In this document: in pieces, positions 25,966-35,051 of the stretch
How the letters are laid out: each line of letters starts with the position of its first letter
Position numbering within the stretch: position 1 is the stretch's first letter
Origin: Meridianimaribacter flavus
GTDB lineage: Bacteria; Bacteroidota; Bacteroidia; Flavobacteriales; Flavobacteriaceae
Reading direction: 5' to 3'
Assembly (NCBI RefSeq): GCF_004366715.1
Contig: NZ_SOQZ01000001.1
Coordinates: forward strand, 985,588 to 1,049,587
DNA: 64,000 bases
Position numbers and translations under genes: made by a program
Notes under the pieces: model-generated
What the model saw: the letters and a program-made list of their open reading frames with translations, nothing else
Databases searched by the model: none
Told to the model about the DNA's origin: nothing

Positions 25966-26511
25966 TTAAAACTCACCTTTATGCGTTAATGCTTGCTTAA
26001 TATGCGCTGTATGATGGTTGCTATGCCATGCATAAATACCAATTGTTTCTTCTAATGAAAAACGTTTTCCATGTTCAGGATGAATAAACTCGCGCTTCAG
26101 TTCTTCATTGTTTAATGACTTAAGTAGCTTAGTGAGTTTGCTATGTATTCCTTTTAAGAGTGTTATACTGTTAGAGAGGTCATCATCAGTTGAATCCGGT
26201 AATTCAGCCCAACGGTTTTCGAGGTAAGGTTTTATGATTGGAGCGTCTTCGGTTAGAGCAAGCTTAAAACGAATAATGCTGTTTAAATGGCTGTCGCCAC
26301 AATGATGAACCACTTGTTTTATAGTCCAACCATCTGGTCTGTAAACCCAATTAAGTTCTTCTTTAGTTAGGTTTTTAGTTAGTGCTTCAAGAGTGCTTGG
26401 TAGTTGTTCAATATCATTAATCCAAGATGTGATATGATCTTGGGTAATTAGTTCGGGCTTTTTAAAAGTCCCAATAGGATATTTTAGTTTTTGAAGTGCT
26501 TCAGTAGTCAT
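25966..26511 (-). CDS. DinB/YfiT-family metal-dependent protein (putative bacillithiol transferase)
   Basis: At 181 aa this is a four-helix DinB-like protein. Metal-ligand His residues lie in VVHHCGDSHLNS and AWHSNHHTAHI, the triad arrangement of the YfiT/BstA group. In Firmicutes, members transfer bacillithiol to electrophiles. The presence of bshC in this window makes that role credible here. It is the last gene of a leftward unit DoxX - barrel protein - DinB, starting 11 bases after the barrel gene ends. Confidence 0.85.
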   Translation of the reverse strand: MTTEALQKLKYPIGTFKKPELITQDHITSWINDIEQLPSTLEALTKNLTKEELNWVYRPDGWTIKQVVHHCGDSHLNSIIRFKLALTEDAPIIKPYLENRWAELPDSTDDDLSNSITLLKGIHSKLTKLLKSLNNEELKREFIHPEHGKRFSLEETIGIYAWHSNHHTAHIKQALTHKGEF

Positions 26512-26522
26512 AAGATTAAAAA

Positions 26523-27086
26523 TTAAAATCGGTAACCAATTCTTAAATGTAAATTAATTGCTACATCACTAGTTTCAAGTATTCCACGATCAAAATCTTC
26601 AAGATAGTGAACATACCCAATACCTATTCCTGCTTCATAGGTAAAATGATTTCCAAGATGACGTCTTATTCCCCAAGTAGGAATTATTGAAATATCACTA
26701 ATAAAGTTAATGTTATCTTCATTAGCAATGATAAACCAATCAGGATGATAGCTTGTTTTTATTGAAACAAAATTTCCGCTGTTGCCATCAGTTCGTCTAG
26801 ACTTATCAGCTCTTTTATTTAAGTTATAATACCAACGAGGTTCTAAAGTGATTACAGGCGCAAGTAAAAAGCCATAAGAATCATAAATGTCATTTCCCCA
26901 AATACCAGCATCTAAACCTATTTCGCTTCGTAAAGCAATACTGTTTGAGAGCCTAGATTCATTATGTACCCAAATACCTAAAAAGCCAGTTTGTACACCA
27001 AAGGTAGATTTTTCTACACTAGTAGTTTGGGATTGTGTTGAGAGTGAAATAGTAAAAAAGGTTAAAATAAGTAAGGCTTGTTTCAT
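26523..27086 (-). CDS. Predicted outer-membrane beta-barrel protein
   Basis: A 187-aa protein with a signal peptide (MKQALLILTFFTISLSTQSQ). Its alternating strand pattern ends INLHLRIGYRF, with a C-terminal Phe as in outer-membrane barrels. It is middle in the DoxX-barrel-DinB unit. No function is recognised. Confidence 0.68.
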   Translation of the reverse strand: MKQALLILTFFTISLSTQSQTTSVEKSTFGVQTGFLGIWVHNESRLSNSIALRSEIGLDAGIWGNDIYDSYGFLLAPVITLEPRWYYNLNKRADKSRRTDGNSGNFVSIKTSYHPDWFIIANEDNINFISDISIIPTWGIRRHLGNHFTYEAGIGIGYVHYLEDFDRGILETSDVAINLHLRIGYRF

Positions 27087-27105
27087 TTGTTTATAGTATT
27101 GGGTG

Positions 27106-27528
27106 TTATTTAGAAATGAGTGTGTCTAATTCAAAATATTTTTCTTTAATAAGGCTTAATGCAAAAGCTGCTGCAGCTGCACTAAATACAGAATAATCCA
27201 ATGCGCCTTTAACTCCTGTTGAAAATGTCATTGATAAGGCAAAAACTAATAATAGTATTCCGCTAAACTTGGCTATAAGTTCTGTTTTAAAACCAATAAT
27301 TAGTAAGATGGCAAAAATAATTTCTAAAGCAGTGGCAAGTGTTCCTAATGCAGGAATTATTGCTTCAGGAAGCCAAGGGTTGATAAGTTGCGTGTACTCT
27401 AAAAAATTGTTCCAGTTTCCCCAAGTAGAAATAGACTCAGGCCACCATCCAAACCTATCAAAACAAGCTGATAAAAAACCTGCAGAAATTGCAAACCGAA
27501 GAAAAAGCTTAATGATTTTAGTATTCAT
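27106..27528 (-). CDS. DoxX-family membrane protein
   Basis: A 140-aa protein with four predicted helices, including the Gly/Ala-rich stretch ALGTLATALEIIFAILLIIG. It resembles the DoxX/DoxD group. These inner-membrane proteins have varied, often redox-linked roles. It is first in the leftward unit and begins 19 bases before the barrel protein gene. Confidence 0.75.
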   Translation of the reverse strand: MNTKIIKLFLRFAISAGFLSACFDRFGWWPESISTWGNWNNFLEYTQLINPWLPEAIIPALGTLATALEIIFAILLIIGFKTELIAKFSGILLLVFALSMTFSTGVKGALDYSVFSAAAAAFALSLIKEKYFELDTLISK

Positions 27529-27601
27529 AAATGTTGTGTCGTTAGCATGAGCAAGATAATGAAATTACTTGTCAATAAGTTTAAAATTAAAGTAATAAAT
27601 G

Positions 27602-29914
27602 CTAGAAATGAATTCTGAAATTAACATTAGGAGTAATACCTAACGACCTATTTTTTATAGCAGAAATTTCATCGTTTTCATCAATGATGTAATAGCTGTT
27701 GATAGTGTTTACTTTATTCAATACATTCCAAATAGACAAACCAATAATAGCATTGGTTGTGTTGCCCATTTTAAACGTGTAATTAGCAGAAAAATCAGCA
27801 CGTAAATAGTCTTCAAGGTTTGAGGCGTTAGGTGAATTGTATTCAATAATATTGTTAGAAGTATTTTGAACAGTATCAGGTAAAGTTACTGGTTTTCCTG
27901 AGTGCCAATTTACACCTAAAGCGAGTTTTATGCTGTTTATTTGGTAAGTTCCTGCAAAAGTTAAAGAATGTCTTACATCAAGGTTGTTTGGAAATGTATT
28001 GCCATTGTTTAAGTCGTCAAAAGTGTAATCGTTTTTACTAAACGAGTAGCTCAACCAAGCACTTGTATTAGTAAACTGTTTGTTTATTAAAAAGTCAATA
28101 CCTTTTACTTGATACCTTCCAATTGCATCAGTAAACTGATATTGGTTTTGAAACCCTTGACTTCTGCTTGTAATACCATCAACATCCTTAATAAATGCTT
28201 CAGCGCTTATCAGTAATTTATTTTTGTTATAATGAATTCCTGCAGAACCTTGCTTACTTTTTATAATAGGAATATCAATATCGTTTGAGAGTACCCAACG
28301 TCGTTTTTCAATGCCTAAAAAATCGTTTTGAAGATCGATAATTTGTGACATGGTTTGACTTTTAAATTCTGCGAGAAACTCTAAGCGAAAAAGATTACTA
28401 AGTTTATGACTTACTGCTAAACGTGGTTCAGTAAATACTTCTGAAAGCTTGTCAATGTAGTTGGTTCTTATACCAATTCTGGCATAGGTGTTTTTGTTTC
28501 CAGAAGTAAACTCAGCTTCACCATAAATACTATGCGTTTGATTAATTTGTTTCGTGAAATTATGAAACTCTGGGTTGTTAACATCCTCTGAATTACTTAC
28601 CACAACACCATTAAGTTGGTAGCCTGCATGTATTTTTAAATTTGGGTCAATATGGTTGGTAGCATTAATTTTTAAAGTAAGATCGCTAACGTCATTTTCT
28701 TGAAGTAAACGTTGGTTGTTTGCCACATCATAGTTAGTGGTGTTTAAGTTGTATTTGGAAAGATAAAGTTGAGCGGTTGTGGTTAATGAACTGTTCCAGT
28801 ATTTTAAATATTCAGCACCAAAAGCTAGATTATTCTGTTTTAAGCTACTGCGTAATGTCTCATTCATATCGTCAGTCATAGTCTCTTCGTCATAGCTTAA
28901 ATTGTTGTTTATGGTTAAAAAATTAAAACGAAGTTGATCAGTATCTGAAATATCATATAGCAGTTTTGTACTTATATCATAAAAATAAAAGGTTTCATTG
29001 CTGGTAAGTGTATTGTTGGATTGGTTATTTGATAAATCAGAATCCTGAAATACACGTTTAAAGTATTGGTCGTAGGTTGGTGTAAAAATAAAATCGGTTA
29101 TCGATCGTCTTGCTGAAACCTGAAGTTCGGTTTTTTTACCTAAAGGCACTTTGGCAAAACCATCAGCACTAATAAGGTTAAAACCTGTTCCTGCTTTAAA
29201 TTTATGGCTTAATGAATTGGATTGCTGAATATCTATAACGCTAGAAATTCCATCACCAAACATAACACTAGTACCATTTTTAGATACATTAACGGTTTTG
29301 GTTAAATATGGATTGAATGCAGAAACCAATCCGAAAAAATGACCGGATTGGTACATTTTAATTCCATCCCATAAAATAAGATTTTCATCATGAGAACCAC
29401 CACGAACATTAATGTTTGATACCGTTTCATCAACACTTATAATACCAGGAAGCGCTTGTATTGTTTGTAAAATGTCAGGTTCGATTAATCCTGGTAGAAT
29501 ACCAAATTTTTCGGTTTCAATAACCACTTTACCATCACTCTTTTTCAAAATACCTTTAGTAAGGTAATTATTGATGACTATTTCTTCTAGTTTTTGGGTA
29601 ATGATATTACTAAAAGGGCTAGATGGTTTTGAAATGACTACGCTGTAATCATCAATAACAATAAAGTCTAATTGTGTTTCGCGCTTTAGTAGGTCTAAAG
29701 CTTGTGTTAGCGAAAGTGTTTTGTCTGGTAAGCTAGCAGTTGCACCTTCAATAGTTTGATCTATGTAGTTAAAATGAATGTTGTAACGCTGTTCTAGAGC
29801 ACTTAAAATATAAACAAGCGATTGAGTTTCTTTTGAGTTGTTTTGAGCCTTAATGCCAATAACACTCAAAAAAAATAAAGGTATGAAAAGATAAAAAACA
29901 CCTTTTTTACTCAC
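27602..29914 (-). CDS. TonB-dependent receptor with N-terminal STN signalling domain
   Basis: A 770-aa outer-membrane receptor. After the signal peptide (ending IKAQ) an STN secretin/TonB short domain occupies about residues 30-95. The plug follows (PGIISVDETVSNINVRGG, GSHDENLILWDGIKMYQSG), and then a 22-strand-type barrel ending NVNFRIHF. The STN domain, with fecR overlapping by 8 bp and the sigma gene next to it, marks it as a FecA-like signal transducer. The ligand is unknown; it is not necessarily iron. Confidence 0.92.
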   Translation of the reverse strand: MSKKGVFYLFIPLFFLSVIGIKAQNNSKETQSLVYILSALEQRYNIHFNYIDQTIEGATASLPDKTLSLTQALDLLKRETQLDFIVIDDYSVVISKPSSPFSNIITQKLEEIVINNYLTKGILKKSDGKVVIETEKFGILPGLIEPDILQTIQALPGIISVDETVSNINVRGGSHDENLILWDGIKMYQSGHFFGLVSAFNPYLTKTVNVSKNGTSVMFGDGISSVIDIQQSNSLSHKFKAGTGFNLISADGFAKVPLGKKTELQVSARRSITDFIFTPTYDQYFKRVFQDSDLSNNQSNNTLTSNETFYFYDISTKLLYDISDTDQLRFNFLTINNNLSYDEETMTDDMNETLRSSLKQNNLAFGAEYLKYWNSSLTTTAQLYLSKYNLNTTNYDVANNQRLLQENDVSDLTLKINATNHIDPNLKIHAGYQLNGVVVSNSEDVNNPEFHNFTKQINQTHSIYGEAEFTSGNKNTYARIGIRTNYIDKLSEVFTEPRLAVSHKLSNLFRLEFLAEFKSQTMSQIIDLQNDFLGIEKRRWVLSNDIDIPIIKSKQGSAGIHYNKNKLLISAEAFIKDVDGITSRSQGFQNQYQFTDAIGRYQVKGIDFLINKQFTNTSAWLSYSFSKNDYTFDDLNNGNTFPNNLDVRHSLTFAGTYQINSIKLALGVNWHSGKPVTLPDTVQNTSNNIIEYNSPNASNLEDYLRADFSANYTFKMGNTTNAIIGLSIWNVLNKVNTINSYYIIDENDEISAIKNRSLGITPNVNFRIHF

Positions 29915-30806
29915 GCTTTAGTGTAATCGTATTATCCGTTTTTTTGTAAGTTAAATGTAAAGGTAAGGTAATAGATTTTAATGCATTTTCAATGTTATTG
30001 TGAGTAAAACTTCCTGTAAATAATTGAGAACTGTCTAAGTTAATAACATGAAAATTCACATCGTATTGACGCTCAAACTCTGCAATAACTTCTTTATAAG
30101 GCATACTTTTAAAGTAGCTTTCATTGTTTAACCAAGATGGTTGTGTTTTAAGTTCTTTTTCTTTTTCAATTAGTTTTCCATTTAATAGTAAAAAACTTTC
30201 ACCAGCATGTAGTTTTGTCTCTTTTCCTTTGTAAGTAACACCAACAAGACCTTCGTAACAAATTACTTCAAAATAGTTTTCTCGTTGCTTAACATTAAAC
30301 TGAGTACCATAAACGGTTACGGTTCCATAAACTGTGTTAACGTTAAAACTGCTTCCTTTTTCCACTTTAAAAAAAGCTTCTCCTTTTAAGTCTACAGTTC
30401 TTTTTTTATTCCATTTATGGGTATTGAATGTTATTTCAGAAAGTGAATTTAAAGCCACCGAAGACGCATCAGGTAGTTCAATTGTAGTTTTTTCAGCTAA
30501 TTGCGTGTTAACCAATGTGTCTTGGTTAATGGTGAAAAAATAAATTCCAAAAGAAATAACAAATACAGCTGCAATGCTCATAGCAATAGATAACCACTTT
30601 TTTTGTGGAGGTTGCTTTGAGGTGTTAATGTGTTGCATAACATTGTTTAAAGCTTCAGAAGTGTTGTATTCAGGAGCTTTAAAATGCTGCATGCCATTTG
30701 ATAACTTTACCAAATCATCATAATCTTCAAGCTGTTTGAAAGCTTCAAGTTCATCAGAGGTTAAGTTATGGTCTAGCCATTTTTGTATTAAATCTTCTCG
30801 TTTCAT
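29907..30806 (-). CDS. FecR-family anti-sigma/signal transducer
   Basis: A 299-aa protein. The cytoplasmic N-terminal anti-sigma region covers residues 1-70. One transmembrane helix follows at about 75-97 (WLSIAMSIAAVFVISFGIYF), then the periplasmic FecR domain (LPDASSVALNSLSEITF, GTQFNVK) and a C-terminal STN-like part (TLPLHLTYKKTDNTITL). It should hold the adjacent ECF sigma factor inactive until the receptor signals. A promoter-like element of the proposed ECF regulon lies 16 bases upstream, at 30853-30822. Confidence 0.93.
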   Translation of the reverse strand: MKREDLIQKWLDHNLTSDELEAFKQLEDYDDLVKLSNGMQHFKAPEYNTSEALNNVMQHINTSKQPPQKKWLSIAMSIAAVFVISFGIYFFTINQDTLVNTQLAEKTTIELPDASSVALNSLSEITFNTHKWNKKRTVDLKGEAFFKVEKGSSFNVNTVYGTVTVYGTQFNVKQRENYFEVICYEGLVGVTYKGKETKLHAGESFLLLNGKLIEKEKELKTQPSWLNNESYFKSMPYKEVIAEFERQYDVNFHVINLDSSQLFTGSFTHNNIENALKSITLPLHLTYKKTDNTITLKRE

Positions 30807-30821
30807 GTCTTCAATTACAAC

Positions 30822-30853
30822 TATATAACAGTTAGGTGTTAAAATATCCTACC
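30822..30853 (-). promoter_or_regulatory. Candidate ECF-sigma promoter before fecR
   Basis: On the minus strand GGTAGG (30853-30848), 16 bases, then CTGTTATATA (30831-30822). Spacing is identical to the elements at 31417 and 61225. It lies between the sigma stop and the fecR start, so fecR and the receptor could be switched independently of the sigma gene. Confidence 0.6.
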
Positions 30854-30858
30854 CTTAA

Positions 30859-31374
30859 TTACAATTCTTTTATATCTTCTCTAAGTTTTTTTAGTGCACC
30901 ATAAATTCGTTTTTCAACAGCTTTTACCGAAATATCTAGTAATTCAGCAATTTCTTTAAAACGTTTTCCTTCAACTCTGTTTAGTAAAAAGGCAGTGCGT
31001 TGTGCTTCGGTTAAGTTGGCGATGGCTTTTTCTAGTTTTTGTAAATATTCCTGTTCTTCCATTACAAAATCAGGAGACTCATTTGTATAATGCTTAGGTT
31101 TAATTTGCTGATGCTTTAATACTACTTTTTGATGAGCAGCTTCATTGAGCATTAAATTATTTGCAGTCGTAAATAAAAAACTCTTTGCTTTATTTGAAGG
31201 AATCTTACCACAGTTTTGCCAAAGTTTAATAAAAGCTTCTTGCACTTTGTCTTTTGGGTTTAACTGTTCACCAAATTTATAGTGTAAAAAGTTGTGCAGA
31301 TTTTTAGCATGCTTCTCAAATAATGAAGTAAATAATATCTCGTCACAAATATTGTCATGTAATGGTTTGGGCAT
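30859..31374 (-). CDS. ECF-type RNA polymerase sigma-70 factor
   Basis: A 171-aa ECF sigma factor. The region 2 helix (FLHYKFGEQLNPKDKVQEAF, KSFLFTTANNLMLNE) and region 4 HTH (LTEAQRTAFLLNRVEGKRFK, EIAELLDISVKAVEKRI) are clear, and sigma-1/-3 regions are missing. It is followed by fecR and the TonB receptor, the classical cell-surface signalling set. No copy of the regulon element lies upstream of its own start, suggesting constitutive low expression. Confidence 0.93.
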   Translation of the reverse strand: MPKPLHDNICDEILFTSLFEKHAKNLHNFLHYKFGEQLNPKDKVQEAFIKLWQNCGKIPSNKAKSFLFTTANNLMLNEAAHQKVVLKHQQIKPKHYTNESPDFVMEEQEYLQKLEKAIANLTEAQRTAFLLNRVEGKRFKEIAELLDISVKAVEKRIYGALKKLREDIKEL

Positions 31375-31416
31375 ACAGAAAAATTAAGATCATAAAATTA
31401 TAAAATTAAAATATAT

Positions 31417-31450
31417 GGTAGGTGTTTTTTAAAATCATCTGTTGTATAAA
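31417..31450 (+). promoter_or_regulatory. Candidate ECF-sigma promoter of the repeat lipoprotein
   Basis: GGTAGGTG at 31417-31424 and CTGTTGTATAAATAA from 31439, 20 bases before the ATG at 31471. Aligned without gaps to 61225, 32 of 37 positions are identical. Confidence 0.65.
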
Positions 31451-31470
31451 TAAAGACAACCTATAGAATT

Positions 31471-33465
31471 ATGAAAATTAAACATTTATTAGTTTTAGCC
31501 TTTTTTGTCCTATTAGCCCCAATTATGGTTACTTCTTGTCAGGATGAAGAAATTGAACCAAACCCAGAAAACGAAAACATTATCAACTCTGAAATAGCTC
31601 TTGTAAGCCTTATGCAATCTACTTCGGCTTATGATGGTTCAGTAGATGATATTATGGATGAAGCCAATTGTTTATCTGTTAATCTACCTGTAACAGTTTT
31701 AGTAAATGGTATAACAATTACAATAAATACTCTTGAAGATTTAGGTCTTATTGAAGCGATTTACAATGAGTTTGATAATGATGATGATGTATTGGAATAT
31801 ATTTTTCCTATAACTATTATTTTAAACGATTACACCGAAATTACAATTGAAAACCAAGAGCAGTTGCAAGAGTTTATTGATGAGTGTACTGCTGATGAAG
31901 ACGTGATTGAATGTATAGATTTTCAGTACCCAATTTCGTTTTCAATGTATGATACAAACTTTCAGGTTATAGATACAGTTGTTATTGGTAGTGATTTTGA
32001 ATTATATGTGTTTTTACAAAGTTTAGAAACCTCCAATAGTGCTGTTGTTCTAGCAAGTTTAAACTTTCCAGTTACAATGGTTTATGCTAATGGAGATACA
32101 GTTGAGGTTAATAGTAATCAAGAACTTGAAGCTGCTATAAATGCTGCAGAGGAAGAGTGCGATTATGATGATGAGGAGGATTGCACACTACAAGAAGTAT
32201 CTGAAGCACTACAAGATTGTCATTGGGAAATTGTGTCTTACAATGGAGACGATAATTTCATAGATTTTGATTTAGTATTTGGAGGTGGTGGAGCCTTGCA
32301 AATTAGTGAAGGTGATTTAACTGAAGTTGTACTAGGTAGCTGGAATTTAGAATCTACAGACCAAGGTATTGTATTGTCAATAGAGCAACTTACAGCTTTT
32401 TCACAAGATTTAGGTGGAGATTGGTTAGTTGTTGATTGTGCTGATGATAGATTTGAACTTGTTAGAACAGTTGAAAACACAACTACCGAAATTGTTATGG
32501 AAATCAACTGTGATGATAATCAAGTTAGCTGCGATTTTCAAGATGTAAGAGATTACTTAGTGGCTTGTCCACAAATACCAGCTCTAAATGGTTATACTCC
32601 ATCATTTACAACATTTACATTTCATGACTCAAATGAAATATCTACTCTATACGAAAATGACCTTTTATATTCTGGTACTTGGGATATCGCTATGATTGAA
32701 GGGGAGTTAAAGGTATTTATAAACTTTAACGGACTTGAGGATTACAATGGAGAATATGCTGTTGTAGAGTGTAATGAAGATTCTTTAGTATTACAGAAAG
32801 GAGAAGATGTATTAGTGCTGACCCAGCAATGTACAAGTGACAATCCGTTTGAATGTTTTTCAAATACAGAATATGTAATCTGTGATAATGAAGAGCCTTT
32901 TAACGACGGAATAGCAACTTTTGATTTATATGATATTTTCCCAAATTGTAGTAATGATAATATAGAAATGACATTCCATGAAACATTAATGGATGCAGAA
33001 ACTGGAGTAAATGCTTTAACCTCGCCTTATAGCAATGTTGTAAGTTCTTCACAAACAATATATGTATCAGCAACATTGGCAGGAGGAAATACATTTGAAA
33101 TTTTTGAGGTCAATCTTGTCGTTGAAGATTGTGGTCAAACTTGCTCAGAGCAAGATGTAGATGCATTTCTTTTAGATTGTACTTGGAATGTAGTAAACTA
33201 TAATGGTAGTGATAATTTAATAGTTTGGAATTTTGATTTTGAGTCGTCAAATAATATTGTGGTTATTTATACTGAAACTGCAACTATAGATGCAACATGG
33301 ACGACCTCTCAAACAAACGATGGAGTTATTATTGAGTTTTCTAATGTAGCAGGATCAGATATTCAAGCTATAACAGGTCAATGGCTTGTAGTAGAATGTG
33401 AGGAAGATAGGTTGCAGCTACATCGAGAAAATGATATAATGGTTATTGAAAGAACATGTGATTGA
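31471..33465 (+). CDS. Large acidic repeat lipoprotein linked to the ECF locus
   Basis: A 664-aa lipoprotein (lipobox VTSC, Cys23), very rich in Asp/Glu. Residues 65-235 hold four short repeats of the type LPVTVLVNGITITINTLEDL / FPITIILNDYTEITIENQEQ / FPVTMVYANGDTVEVNSNQE. From about 238 there are lipocalin-like repeats with a CxxxxV start and a GxWxVVxC core, near 238-350, 353-455 and 558-664. Between the last two (about 465-552) lies a different domain (FDLYDIF, MTFHETLMDAETGVNAL) that resembles the repeats of the large surface protein at 61828. It is divergent from the sigma gene and may be signal, target or ligand-binding partner of the receptor. No function is known to me. Confidence 0.8.
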   Translation: MKIKHLLVLAFFVLLAPIMVTSCQDEEIEPNPENENIINSEIALVSLMQSTSAYDGSVDDIMDEANCLSVNLPVTVLVNGITITINTLEDLGLIEAIYNEFDNDDDVLEYIFPITIILNDYTEITIENQEQLQEFIDECTADEDVIECIDFQYPISFSMYDTNFQVIDTVVIGSDFELYVFLQSLETSNSAVVLASLNFPVTMVYANGDTVEVNSNQELEAAINAAEEECDYDDEEDCTLQEVSEALQDCHWEIVSYNGDDNFIDFDLVFGGGGALQISEGDLTEVVLGSWNLESTDQGIVLSIEQLTAFSQDLGGDWLVVDCADDRFELVRTVENTTTEIVMEINCDDNQVSCDFQDVRDYLVACPQIPALNGYTPSFTTFTFHDSNEISTLYENDLLYSGTWDIAMIEGELKVFINFNGLEDYNGEYAVVECNEDSLVLQKGEDVLVLTQQCTSDNPFECFSNTEYVICDNEEPFNDGIATFDLYDIFPNCSNDNIEMTFHETLMDAETGVNALTSPYSNVVSSSQTIYVSATLAGGNTFEIFEVNLVVEDCGQTCSEQDVDAFLLDCTWNVVNYNGSDNLIVWNFDFESSNNIVVIYTETATIDATWTTSQTNDGVIIEFSNVAGSDIQAITGQWLVVECEEDRLQLHRENDIMVIERTCD

Positions 33466-33515
33466 GTCTTTATACATGTTGAAAAACCTCGTGTTTTTTA
33501 GTTTTTAGGTTAGTT

Positions 33516-33549
33516 AAAAAGGATTGTAATAATTTTACAATCCTTTTTT
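33516..33549 (+). terminator. Terminator of the repeat lipoprotein gene
   Basis: The 14-bp stem AAAAAGGATTGTAA / TTACAATCCTTTTT has a 5-base loop and ends in six T. Confidence 0.92.
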
Positions 33550-33594
33550 CGTACAGAATTATTGCTAATACTTCCTTAATACACTACAAATTCT

Positions 33595-33602
33595 TAACTT
33601 TG
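33595..33602 (+). promoter_or_regulatory. -7 promoter element of ffh
   Basis: TAACTTTG matches TAnnTTTG and lies 60 bases before the ffh ATG. Confidence 0.6.
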
Positions 33603-33662
33603 CGACTTTCTAAAAAGCATTGAAGTTTTTTACCGATATGTACTTAAAAAGTAGAGAGATAT

Positions 33663-34991
33663 ATGTTTAATAATTTAAGTGATAAGTTAGATAAAGCGCT
33701 ACACGTATTAAAAGGTCATGGTAGTATTACTGAGGTTAATGTTGCTGAAACCCTTAAAGAAGTAAGACGAGCGCTTTTAGATGCCGATGTCAATTTTAAA
33801 ATTGCTAAAGAATTTACGAATAAAGTAAAGGAAAAAGCACTAGGTCAAGACGTATTAACAACGTTACAACCAGGACAGTTAATGGTTAAAATCGTTAAAG
33901 ACGAATTAACCGAACTAATGGGTGGAGATGCCGAAGGTATTAACCTTTCTGGTACACCAAGCGTTATATTAATGTCAGGTTTACAGGGTTCAGGTAAAAC
34001 AACTTTCTCTGGTAAACTAGCCAATTATTTAAAAAACAAAAAAACCAAAAAGCCTTTATTAGTAGCCTGTGACGTGTATCGTCCTGCAGCAGTAGATCAG
34101 TTGCATGTAGTAGGTGAACAAATAAATGTTGAGGTATATAGTGATAAAGGTAACCAAGATCCTGTAGCTATTGCGCAAGCTGGTATTGCTCATGCAAAAG
34201 CTAATGGACATAATGTGGTTATTATAGATACTGCTGGTCGTTTAGCTGTAGATGAAGCGATGATGACCGAAATATCAAACATCCACAAAGCCATTCAGCC
34301 ACAAGAAACATTATTTGTTGTAGATTCTATGACAGGTCAAGATGCTGTTAATACAGCTAAAGCCTTTAATGATGTTTTAAATTTTGATGGTGTAATTCTT
34401 ACCAAGTTAGATGGTGATACACGTGGTGGAGCAGCTATTTCAATTAAGTCTGTAGTAAACAAGCCAATTAAGTTTATTGGTACAGGTGAGAAAATGGAAG
34501 CTATTGATGTGTTCTATCCTTCTCGTATGGCAGATCGTATTCTAGGAATGGGAGACGTTGTGTCACTTGTTGAAAGAGCTCAAGAGCAGTATGATGAAGA
34601 GGAAGCAAGAAAACTTCAAAAGAAAATTGCAAAAAACCAATTTGGATTTGATGATTTCTTAAAGCAAATTCAGCAAATCAAGAAAATGGGTAACATGAAA
34701 GACCTTATCGGAATGATTCCTGGAGCTGGAAAAATGATGAAAGATGTTGATATAGATGATGACGCTTTTAAAGGTATTGAAGCAATTATTCATTCTATGA
34801 CACCAGCTGAAAGAACTAACCCATCAATAATAGATGCAAGCCGAAAAAAACGCATAGGTAAAGGTTCAGGAACTTCGGTACAAGAAGTTAACCAGTTGCT
34901 TAAGCAGTTTAACCAAATGAGCAAGATGATGAAAATGATGCAAGGTGGTGGCGGCAAACGTATGATGCAAGCTATGAAAAACATGAGGTAA
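33663..34991 (+). CDS. ffh: Signal recognition particle protein Ffh
   Basis: SRP54 GTPase of 442 aa that binds signal sequences and 4.5S RNA. N domain at 1-90. The G domain has GLQGSGKTTFSGKLA, CDVYRPAAVDQL, DTAGR, TKLDGDTRGGAA and GTGEKMEAID. The Met-rich M domain ends QMSKMMKMMQGGGGKRMMQ. Its receptor FtsY is encoded at 7165. No 4.5S RNA gene was recognised in the window. Confidence 0.97.
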   Translation: MFNNLSDKLDKALHVLKGHGSITEVNVAETLKEVRRALLDADVNFKIAKEFTNKVKEKALGQDVLTTLQPGQLMVKIVKDELTELMGGDAEGINLSGTPSVILMSGLQGSGKTTFSGKLANYLKNKKTKKPLLVACDVYRPAAVDQLHVVGEQINVEVYSDKGNQDPVAIAQAGIAHAKANGHNVVIIDTAGRLAVDEAMMTEISNIHKAIQPQETLFVVDSMTGQDAVNTAKAFNDVLNFDGVILTKLDGDTRGGAAISIKSVVNKPIKFIGTGEKMEAIDVFYPSRMADRILGMGDVVSLVERAQEQYDEEEARKLQKKIAKNQFGFDDFLKQIQQIKKMGNMKDLIGMIPGAGKMMKDVDIDDDAFKGIEAIIHSMTPAERTNPSIIDASRKKRIGKGSGTSVQEVNQLLKQFNQMSKMMKMMQGGGGKRMMQAMKNMR

Positions 34992-35051
34992 CTCATGTTT
35001 TTTTATTTCAAATAAGATTACAAATAACAACAATACAACACAACTAATAAC

